Of a stretch of DNA of 7,196 bases, positions 1 to 5,278 are shown one piece after another (position 1 is the stretch's first letter; every line of letters starts with the position of its first letter). The notes beneath the pieces were generated by a model. That model was not told the DNA's origin and made no database searches. It was given only the letters and a program-made list of their open reading frames with translations. The stretch lies in contig JAABTR010000471.1 in assembly GCA_011389755.1 (NCBI GenBank), forward strand, positions 1 through 7,196, given 5' to 3'. Both the position numbers and the translations under genes were made by a program. Origin of the DNA: Deltaproteobacteria bacterium (GTDB lineage Bacteria; Myxococcota_A; Polyangia; JAAYKL01).

Positions 1-815
1 GGGGCTCCGGAGTCGATATTGGTCTTGAGCTTGCGATAGATAGCTATCACGCGGGGGTCTCCGGCCACCCAGCCCACCCGGTAGCAGGTCATCGCGGAGC
101 ACTTGGACAAGGAGTTGAAGACGACGACCCCGTCGCGGGAGATCTCCAAGACGCTGCTCGGCGGCGCGTCTCCAAAGTAGATCTCGCTGTAGGCTTCGTC
201 GGATGCCAAGATGATGTCGTGTTTTTTTGCCCACGCGACGATGCGCTCGAGCTCAGCGAGGCTCGGGCAGGCGCCGGTCGGCGAGTTCGGATAGTTTATC
301 CACATGATCTTGGCAGCGCCGGCCACGTCCTTGGGGATGTCCTCGAGGCGCGGCAGAAAACCGTTCTCGCGGTCGAGGGGATAGAACCACGGGCGCCCTT
401 CGGCGAACAGGGTGCCCCTGGCGTAGGGCGGGTAACCCGGGGAGGGGATGAGGACCACGTCACCGGGGTTCACGAAGGCCTCCGCGAAATTGAAGATGCC
501 CTCTTTGGAGCCGATGGTGGTGCTGATCTCCTCCTTTGGGTCGAGGTCGATCCCGAAGCGGCGGCGCGACCACGCCGCCACGGCCTCGCGCATTTTCAAG
601 GACCCGATGTAGCTGGGGTAGCCCGCGGTCTTTCGCTCTTCGAGCGCGAGGCGGCAGCGCTGACGGATCACGGCGGGGGTCGCGGTGGAGGGATCGCCGA
701 CGCCCAGGTCGATGGGATCGACCCCTTGGGCGGTCAGCTGGGCGACTTTGTCGTCAATCGTCTTGAAAGCGTAAGCGGGCAGCGCCATTATTCTTTTGGA
801 AGCTTCGATTTTCAT
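1..815 (-). CDS. PLP-dependent class I/II aminotransferase, LL-diaminopimelate/aspartate aminotransferase-like (C-terminus outside the window)
   Basis: Reading the minus strand from the ATG at 815 gives 271 uninterrupted codons running off the left edge, so roughly the last third of a usual fold-type I aminotransferase (about 390 residues) is missing. Visible motifs in order are DLGVGDP (36-42), GYPSYIGS near 65-72, GSKEGIF (102-108, cofactor phosphate region), PSPGYPPY (124-131), NYPNSPTG (174-181, the conserved Asn that contacts PLP), SDEAY (205-209, the Asp that pairs with the pyridine nitrogen) and SLSK (235-238), where Lys238 should form the Schiff base, followed by MTCYRVGWVAGD. This pattern matches the branch containing LL-diaminopimelate aminotransferase and related class I/II enzymes, which transfer an amino group from glutamate in lysine/peptidoglycan or amino-acid metabolism. 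The exact substrate cannot be decided. The start is supported by AAGGAG (plus-strand positions 821-826) five bases upstream. It is divergent from the PilZ gene. The Cys residues at 239 and 244 flanking the PLP lysine motif are unusual. Confidence 0.9.
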   Translation of the reverse strand, partial: MKIEASKRIMALPAYAFKTIDDKVAQLTAQGVDPIDLGVGDPSTATPAVIRQRCRLALEERKTAGYPSYIGSLKMREAVAAWSRRRFGIDLDPKEEISTTIGSKEGIFNFAEAFVNPGDVVLIPSPGYPPYARGTLFAEGRPWFYPLDRENGFLPRLEDIPKDVAGAAKIMWINYPNSPTGACPSLAELERIVAWAKKHDIILASDEAYSEIYFGDAPPSSVLEISRDGVVVFNSLSKCSAMTCYRVGWVAGDPRVIAIYRKLKTNIDSGA

Positions 816-912
816 GTGATCTCCTTGGGGTCGCGCCTCGCTTCTTTTTGTCGCACGGCCGAAAACGGTGTGAGAAGGGAAGAATGACGCGGCTCGATTT
901 AATCTCGCGTAC

Positions 913-941
913 ATCTTAGAAGCGGCGGCGGGAGAAGACAA
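913..941 (-). promoter_or_regulatory. Candidate sigma70-type promoter for the aminotransferase gene
   Basis: On the minus strand, TTGTCT (plus positions 936-941) and TAAGAT (plus positions 913-918) are separated by exactly 17 bases. Each hexamer matches four of six positions of the TTGACA/TATAAT consensus. Transcription would begin near 905, giving a leader of about 90 nt before the ATG at 815. This is a pattern match only. The remainder of the 816-1040 divergent spacer shows no further gene or clear operator. Confidence 0.4.
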
Positions 942-980
942 TCCGCATCGAGGAGCGGGTCAGCGCAAAACATCCTCTTT

Positions 981-1009
981 TTGAGCCCACCGGGTTTCGG
1001 GTGTACCTT
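981..1009 (+). promoter_or_regulatory. Weak candidate promoter for the PilZ-Hsp70 gene pair
   Basis: TTGAGC (981-986) and TACCTT (1004-1009) are 17 bases apart, upstream of the ATG at 1041. The -35 element is fair but the -10 matches only three positions. An alternative -10, TAGATT (1013-1018), has no well-spaced -35. The first two genes on this strand must be transcribed from somewhere in 816-1040, and this is the best-spaced option I found. Confidence 0.25.
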
Positions 1010-1040
1010 TTCTAGATTGCGAGGAGACCGGAGAGCTTCG

Positions 1041-1733
1041 ATGCGAAAAATACTTGTGTCACCACGGACTCTGCTTGGCAGCACGAGCACCGGCGGGCTG
1101 CTTCAGCGTGAGTCGATTCGCATTATCGGCGCAGAGCCGATAGCGGCTGTGCTCCTCCAAAAAGCCCTCGAGAAGCGACCGGATATCATCGTCTTCTCGA
1201 GCGAGCTGCGGGGCATGTCGCCGGCGTCTTTTTGTCGGGAGATCAAAACGAGTGCCGCCTTGTCCCACACCCGGCTCTTGATGCTGGTCGAGCAGCTCGG
1301 CGTGGACGCTGGGCACGCCCAGATTGGGCACCTCGACGGGAGCCTGCTGTGCCCTGTGGACGATGGGCAGCTGGTCGAGACTATCGCAGCTTTGCTGGAG
1401 GTGGGCCTGCGAGACGCCCCGCGCGTCCCCACGGAGATATTGGCCTGGCTCGAAAATCTGTGTGAGCAGTCGGGGTGTCCGGCCAGCGTGGTCAACGTGA
1501 TAAATTTGTCTGAGCGGGGGATGCTCGTAGAATCTCCCTTGCGGCTGCGGGTCGGAGACCAGGGCAGCTTCCGCTTTTTTCTGCCCGACCAAAGCGGAAT
1601 GGTGGCGGGCACCTGCAAGGTCCATGTGATAACGGACGAGGTGCTTTTGCATTACGGCGTCGAGCTAATGGAGATGAGCCTTGAGTCCCGAAAGAGGCTG
1701 CGCCTCTTTATTGAGAGCCAAGAGGTCGGGTGA
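1041..1733 (+). CDS. Degenerate receiver-like domain fused to a PilZ domain
   Basis: This 230-residue cytoplasmic protein has an N-terminal receiver-like half (about 1-125) and a C-terminal PilZ-like half (about 135-228). The first half follows receiver landmarks: RKILV (2-6) as strand 1, RPDIIVFSSELRGMS (46-60) as the strand-3/loop region, and LLCPVDDGQLVETI matching the usual 'K-P-f-x-x-x-x-L' segment. The acidic pair after strand 1 is replaced by Ser-Pro, the phospho-acceptor Asp by Ser53, and the invariant Lys by Cys, so phosphorylation looks impossible. In the second half VVNVINLSERGMLVES resembles the PilZ (D/N)xSxxG signature, but the preceding RxxxR arginines that bind c-di-GMP are not recognisable. 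The ATG at 1041 is chosen because GGAGAG (1030-1035) lies five bases upstream; an in-frame start at 981 would add 20 residues and has weaker support. It probably forms an operon with the Hsp70-like gene. Its role may be as a c-di-GMP-related or purely protein-binding adaptor. Confidence 0.75.
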   Translation: MRKILVSPRTLLGSTSTGGLLQRESIRIIGAEPIAAVLLQKALEKRPDIIVFSSELRGMSPASFCREIKTSAALSHTRLLMLVEQLGVDAGHAQIGHLDGSLLCPVDDGQLVETIAALLEVGLRDAPRVPTEILAWLENLCEQSGCPASVVNVINLSERGMLVESPLRLRVGDQGSFRFFLPDQSGMVAGTCKVHVITDEVLLHYGVELMEMSLESRKRLRLFIESQEVG

Positions 1734-1760
1734 GACGGTGCCCCCCCTCGAGGGCAGTGT

Positions 1761-1768
1761 AAGGAGGT
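1761..1768 (+). promoter_or_regulatory. Strong Shine-Dalgarno of the Hsp70-like gene
   Basis: AAGGAGGT lies six bases before the ATG at 1775 and is a near-perfect match to the 16S rRNA anti-Shine-Dalgarno. It fixes the start of the Hsp70-like gene and suggests efficient independent re-initiation after the PilZ gene, which ends 41 bases before that ATG. A C7 run and a small CCC-TCGA-GGG hairpin (1745-1754) precede it and could modulate access, but have no T tract and so are not a terminator. Confidence 0.7.
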
Positions 1769-1774
1769 CCGACG

Positions 1775-2887
1775 ATGAGCGTCATCGGCATCGATTTGGG
1801 GACCACCAACACGGTGGTCGCGATCGATCAAGAGGTCATAGAGATAGCAGACGGGGATCAGTCCCTTTTGCCCTCTGTCGTGGGTTTTCCTCCCAGCGGC
1901 GCGACCGTCGTGGGGGAGTCCGCTCGCAGGCGAAAGACCATCGATCCCAAAAATACGATTTACTCCGCAAAGAGAATTATCGGCCGTGGGTGGCACAGCG
2001 CCGACACCGCCGCGTTCAAGAAGCGCTACCCCTTCGACCTGGTAGAGGTCGATGGAGGTCCGGGCTTCGCGACCCGCGGCGGTGTGCACACGCCGACCCG
2101 CATCGCGGCGCAGCTGCTCGACGCGGCGGCGCGACATCCGCGCATCGCTCCGCTCCAGCGCACGACCAAGGCGGTGATAGCGGTCCCGTCCCAGTTCGGC
2201 CCCGACGAGAGGCGAGCGACCATGGAGGCGGCGATACAAGCGGGGTTTCCCCACGCGGCGCTGCTGGACGAACCCGCGGCCACGGCCGCGGCGTACCTGT
2301 CTCGGTTCGGCGTCAGGGGAGACTACGCGGCGGTCTACGATTTCGGGGGAGGGACTTTCGATCTCGCGATCGTCGACTGCCAAAGCCATGAGTGCCGCAT
2401 CTTGGCCCACGCCGGCGATCTCTATCTCGGCGGCGACGACGTGGACCTCGCGCTGGCCGATTGGGCCGCCAAGGCGGTGCTCGCCAAGTGGGGGTGGGAT
2501 CTCAAGGACGAGCCGGAGACCTATCAGCGGCTCGTGGTTGCCTGTGAAAAAGCCAAGATACGCTTTTCCAAAGGTGGGCCCCAGCATATCGACTTAAAGC
2601 AGGTGGACCCTGCGGCGCCGCCGGGGGTGGACGTTCTCGAGCTCAACGAGCCGATCGTGGCGAAGCTCTGCTTGGACCTGGTTCGCAGAACCTTTTTCGT
2701 GTGTGATGAGGTCCTCAGACACGTCGGGTTGACGGTCGACCGCATCGATTCGATCTTGGTGGCCGGGGGAGCCACGCTGCTGCCGGTGGTGCGTGACGGG
2801 ATCGAGAAATACTTCAGCAAAAAGGTCGACTATGCCTTCAACCCGATGCACATTGTCGCCATCGGTGCGAGCACGGCCGGCATCTAG
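1775..2887 (+). CDS. Hsp70/DnaK-family protein consisting of the nucleotide-binding domain only
   Basis: This is a 370-residue actin-fold ATPase related to the DnaK nucleotide-binding domain. Recognisable elements are phosphate-1 IGIDLGTTNTVVAI (4-17), NTIYSAKRIIGR (60-71) with Lys66 at the position of the catalytic DnaK Lys70, AVIAVPSQF (133-141), the LLDEPAATAAAY helix (163-174), phosphate-2 YDFGGGTFDLAIVD (188-201), LGGDDVD (218-224), CEKAKIRFS, and the adenosine motif ILVAGGATLLPVV (327-339). The protein stops at VAIGASTAGI, exactly where DnaK would continue into the hydrophobic linker and the peptide-binding beta-sandwich and lid; all of these are absent. It should therefore bind and perhaps hydrolyse ATP but cannot act as a classical chaperone. 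There is no frameshift evidence: the reading frame is intact and ends cleanly with TAG. It is probably co-transcribed with the PilZ gene upstream. No J-protein or GrpE gene is in the window. The family assignment is very secure; the function is unknown. Confidence 0.9.
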   Translation: MSVIGIDLGTTNTVVAIDQEVIEIADGDQSLLPSVVGFPPSGATVVGESARRRKTIDPKNTIYSAKRIIGRGWHSADTAAFKKRYPFDLVEVDGGPGFATRGGVHTPTRIAAQLLDAAARHPRIAPLQRTTKAVIAVPSQFGPDERRATMEAAIQAGFPHAALLDEPAATAAAYLSRFGVRGDYAAVYDFGGGTFDLAIVDCQSHECRILAHAGDLYLGGDDVDLALADWAAKAVLAKWGWDLKDEPETYQRLVVACEKAKIRFSKGGPQHIDLKQVDPAAPPGVDVLELNEPIVAKLCLDLVRRTFFVCDEVLRHVGLTVDRIDSILVAGGATLLPVVRDGIEKYFSKKVDYAFNPMHIVAIGASTAGI

Positions 2888-2893
2888 GGGTAA

Positions 2894-2914
2894 AGACGCG
2901 GGCGCGTCTATTTT
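2894..2914 (+). terminator. Possible intrinsic terminator after the Hsp70-like gene
   Basis: AGACGCG (2894-2900) and CGCGTCT (2903-2909) form a perfect GC-rich inverted repeat, realistically a six-pair stem with a GGGC loop. It starts seven bases after the stop codon and is followed by ATTTT. The T run is short (four), so termination may be partial. It separates the PilZ-Hsp70 pair from the EAL-HDOD gene. Confidence 0.45.
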
Positions 2915-2949
2915 CGACTCAGGTGGCCGAGAATAAAGCGGCTGGGGGC

Positions 2950-2980
2950 TTTACCGAAAGACCCCGCCCGCCGCTATTGT
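2950..2980 (+). promoter_or_regulatory. Weak candidate promoter upstream of the EAL-HDOD gene
   Basis: TTTACC (2950-2955) and TATTGT (2975-2980) are 19 bases apart, slightly longer than ideal. If used, transcription would begin close to the ATG at 2984, which would leave only the downstream GTG at 3017 as a usable start. Pattern match only. Confidence 0.22.
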
Positions 2981-3004
2981 AGAATGGAGGGAAGCCAGAT
3001 CCCA

Positions 3005-3010
3005 GAGAGG
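3005..3010 (+). promoter_or_regulatory. Ribosome binding site supporting the GTG start of the EAL-HDOD gene
   Basis: GAGAGG ends six bases before the GTG at 3017. The in-frame ATG at 2984 has only C-rich and AT sequence upstream and no Shine-Dalgarno. Starting at 3017 gives a protein beginning MESFIARQPIFD, which matches the usual beginning of YuxH-type EAL-HDOD proteins. Confidence 0.55.
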
Positions 3011-3016
3011 AACCAA

Positions 3017-4273
3017 GTGGAGAGCTTCATCGCCAGACAGCCGATTTTCGACACGAACAAGGAGGTCGTCGCCTACGAGCTGCTTTTTCGAGGGGGGCTC
3101 GAAAATTTTTTTGACTGCGTCGATGGGACGGCCGCGACGAATCAGGTCATGGTCGATAGCCTCATGCTCTTCGGGGTGCGCTCGCTGACAGGGGGGAAGA
3201 AGGCCTTTGTCAACGTCACGCGCGACATCCTCATCAATGACGCGGTCCAGATGTTCCCCAAGGACCTCATCGTCCCTGAGATTCTCGAGAACGTCAAACA
3301 GGATGAGGACGTGGTCGCGGCGTGCCTTCGGCTCAAGAAAGCCGGGTACGAGATCGCGCTGGACGACATCTGCTCCTCGAAGGGCCGTGAGCAGTTCGAG
3401 CTGTTTGTGGATTTTGTAAAGATAGACTTTCGACAAACCGATGAGGCCGCCCAGAGAAGTTTGGCACAGTACTACAAGAGCAAGGGCATTCGGGTCCTGG
3501 CGGAGAAGGTGGAGACCCCCGAAGAGTTCAAGAGCGCCGTGGACATGGGCTTTGATTTTTTTCAAGGGTACTTCTTCGCGCGCCCGGAGGTGCTGTCTAA
3601 GAAAGGCGTGCCCGGCGACAAGCTGCGTTACATGCAGCTCATGCGTCAGATCAACCAGTCCGAGCTCGACATCCAGCAGATCGAGTCGCTCATCAAACAG
3701 GACGTCTCGTTGTCGTACCGCCTGCTCAAGTACATCAACTCGGCCTTTTTCGGTTGGCGTGTCGAAATCCGCTCCATCCGGCAGGCGCTGGTGCTCTTGG
3801 GTGAGAATGAGATCAAGCGGTGGGCGACCCTCGTCTCAGTCACCTTCATGGGGGACGAAAAACCCCCCGCGCTCATCGTCACCGCCCTGACCAGGGCCCG
3901 GTTTTGCGAGTTTCTGGCACCGCAGGTGGGGATGCGGCGCGACGCCCAGGACCTTTTTTTGATGGGGCTGTTCTCCCTCCTCGACGCCGTCATGGATCGC
4001 CCGCTGGACGAGATCCTCAGCGAGGTCCCCATCTCACCGGCCATCGTTTCGGCGCTCCTCGGAGATAAAAGCGACTACCGCGCCATTTTGGACATGGCGA
4101 TATGTTATGAGAAGGGCAACTGGCAAAAGTTCTCCAAGCTGGCCGGCAGGCTCGGGGCCAGGGAAGACGTGGTGCCGGAGGCCTACATCAACGCCGTGGG
4201 TTGGGCGGCGCAGAGTGTCGAAGCGACCCTCAGCGTGGCGCCGGGCAGTATCGCTCCTCCGAAGATGTCCTGA
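3017..4273 (+). CDS. EAL-HDOD signalling protein (YuxH/CdgJ-type, c-di-GMP related)
   Basis: This soluble protein has 418 residues from GTG 3017, or 429 from ATG 2984. The N-terminal EAL-like domain (1-195) begins FIARQPIFD and carries YELLFR in place of E-A-L. Positions equivalent to EAL metal or catalytic residues are largely kept: Glu21, Asn66 (FVNV), Glu88 (PEILE), Asp116-Asp117 (ALDD), Lys135 (VKID), Glu163 (AEKVE) and Gln183 (FQGYFF). Loop 6, normally D-F-G-T-G, reads ICSSK. The C-terminal HDOD domain (about 200-400) shows LIKQDVSLSYRLLKYINSAFF, SIRQALVLLGENEIKRW and LFLMGLFSLLDAV, all typical of the family; HDOD domains lack the metal ligands of true HD hydrolases. Family members such as Vibrio CdgJ affect motility through c-di-GMP signalling, and activity varies between members. 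It could be a phosphodiesterase, a c-di-GMP sensor or a scaffold. It sits after a probable terminator, so likely has its own promoter, and it shares a signalling theme with the PilZ gene two genes upstream. Confidence 0.9.
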   Translation: MESFIARQPIFDTNKEVVAYELLFRGGLENFFDCVDGTAATNQVMVDSLMLFGVRSLTGGKKAFVNVTRDILINDAVQMFPKDLIVPEILENVKQDEDVVAACLRLKKAGYEIALDDICSSKGREQFELFVDFVKIDFRQTDEAAQRSLAQYYKSKGIRVLAEKVETPEEFKSAVDMGFDFFQGYFFARPEVLSKKGVPGDKLRYMQLMRQINQSELDIQQIESLIKQDVSLSYRLLKYINSAFFGWRVEIRSIRQALVLLGENEIKRWATLVSVTFMGDEKPPALIVTALTRARFCEFLAPQVGMRRDAQDLFLMGLFSLLDAVMDRPLDEILSEVPISPAIVSALLGDKSDYRAILDMAICYEKGNWQKFSKLAGRLGAREDVVPEAYINAVGWAAQSVEATLSVAPGSIAPPKMS

Positions 4274-4340
4274 CCTAGGGTTGCGAAAGAACTAAAAAAA
4301 ATACATCGCTTGCACGCTGATTGTTGAGAAGAAATGCATT

Positions 4341-5255
4341 ATGTTTAGGAACATGAGCCCGCGTTACCTCGATCTTTGGGAGACCGGTGAGCTGCGATGG
4401 CGCGCGAAACGCGCCAAGACCATGCTCGAAGAGTGTCGCCTGTGTCCCCGGCGCTGCGGAGCCAACCGCCTGCTGGGAGAAAAAGGGGTGTGCCGCGTCA
4501 ACTTTCTGGCAAAGGTCGCCTCTTTCGGCCCCCATTTCGGAGAAGAAGCGCCCTTGGTGGGCTGGCGCGGCTCGGGAGCGGTCTTTTTTTCGGGCTGCAA
4601 CTTGGGCTGCACCTTTTGCCAGAACGCCGATGTCAGCCATGGGGGGGTCGGCGAGACGACGAGCACCGAGAGGCTCGCAGAGATCTTCATAGACCTGCAG
4701 GGTCAAGGTTGTCACAACCTCAATTTGGTGACCCCGACCCACGTGCTGCCCCAGATCCTCGACGCCCTCGACCAGGCGGCCGAGCGCGGCTTCGAGCTGC
4801 CCTTGGTCTGGAACTGCGGGGGGTATGAGAGCGAGGTCGCCCTCGAGCTCCTCGACGGCGTCGTCGACATCTACATGCCCGACTTCAAGATGTCGAATTC
4901 CGAAGCGACGAAGAAGTACCTGCGGGCCGACGATTATCCCGAGGTCGTCAAAGCCGCCGTCAAGGAGATGCACCGGCAGGTCGGCGACCTGGAGCTCGAC
5001 GACCGAGGCGTCGCCCGGCGAGGTCTTTTGGTCCGGCACCTGATCATGCCCGAAGGGATCGCCGGCACCAAGGAGGTCATCCGGTTCTTGGCCGAAGAGG
5101 TGTCGCCGAACACGTACCTCAATATCATGGACCAGTACCGGCCGTGTCACGACGCGGTGAAGGACCCTGTTTTGGGGCTCGAGCCCCACCGGAACCTGTG
5201 GAAGCACGCGGTGGAGACGGCTCGCAGGGCTGGGCTCAGGGTCGACGGCGGCTAA
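4341..5255 (+). CDS. pflX: Radical SAM protein of the PflX/COG1313 group (pyruvate formate-lyase activase homologue)
   Basis: This 304-residue protein, the usual length for the group, has an N-terminal cysteine cluster Cys32-X2-Cys35-X3-Cys39-X11-Cys51 (ECRLCPRRCGANR...GEKGVC). The radical SAM motif follows at Cys86-X3-Cys90-X2-Cys93 in SGCNLGCTFCQN; it should bind a [4Fe-4S] cluster that cleaves S-adenosylmethionine. NLNLVTPTHVLPQ and WNCGGYE follow, as in relatives. The extra cysteines may hold a second metal or Fe-S site. Proteins of this group resemble glycyl-radical enzyme activases, but their substrates are generally unknown, and no glycyl-radical enzyme lies in this window. The ATG at 4341 has GAGAAG (4326-4331) nine bases upstream. 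An in-frame ATG at 4353 has AGGA placed too close. The 67-bp gap after the EAL-HDOD gene contains an A8 run (4294-4301) but no hairpin, so read-through from upstream is possible. The gene converges on the MCP-like gene. Confidence 0.88.
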   Translation: MFRNMSPRYLDLWETGELRWRAKRAKTMLEECRLCPRRCGANRLLGEKGVCRVNFLAKVASFGPHFGEEAPLVGWRGSGAVFFSGCNLGCTFCQNADVSHGGVGETTSTERLAEIFIDLQGQGCHNLNLVTPTHVLPQILDALDQAAERGFELPLVWNCGGYESEVALELLDGVVDIYMPDFKMSNSEATKKYLRADDYPEVVKAAVKEMHRQVGDLELDDRGVARRGLLVRHLIMPEGIAGTKEVIRFLAEEVSPNTYLNIMDQYRPCHDAVKDPVLGLEPHRNLWKHAVETARRAGLRVDGG

Positions 5256-5278
5256 AAAAATCTCAAAAGAACGTTTTG
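5254..5278 (-). terminator. Possible weak terminator of the MCP-like gene in the convergent junction
   Basis: On the minus strand CAAAA and TTTTG (plus positions 5264-5278) can form a five-pair stem around CGTTC. After three bases comes a T7 run (plus A7 at 5254-5260). The stem is AT-rich and weak and overlaps the final codons and stop of the MCP-like gene, and the T run overlaps the TAA of the radical SAM gene. Confidence 0.28.

Noticed and set aside
219..887. Open frame of 222 codons on the plus strand across the aminotransferase
   Set aside because: The minus strand encodes an unmistakable aminotransferase with its own ribosome site; the plus frame has no motif.
1739..1756. Small GC hairpin between the PilZ and Hsp70-like genes as a terminator
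   Set aside because: There is no T run after it and a strong Shine-Dalgarno follows immediately, so it does not separate the two genes.
1652..2587. Long open frame of 311 codons on the minus strand opposite the PilZ and Hsp70-like genes
   Set aside because: The predicted product has no recognisable domain and is Arg/Gly-rich in the way of GC-rich antisense shadows, while the plus strand encodes clear conserved motifs.
4309..4325. sigma54-like sequence (TTGCAC, five bases, TTGTT) before the radical SAM gene
   Set aside because: It misses the essential GG at -24 and GC at -12, and transcription from it would begin only a few bases before the ATG and lose the candidate Shine-Dalgarno.
4275..5207. 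Long open frame of 310 codons on the minus strand opposite the radical SAM gene
   Set aside because: The plus strand carries complete cysteine motifs and the family length; the minus frame shows no motif and is a composition shadow.
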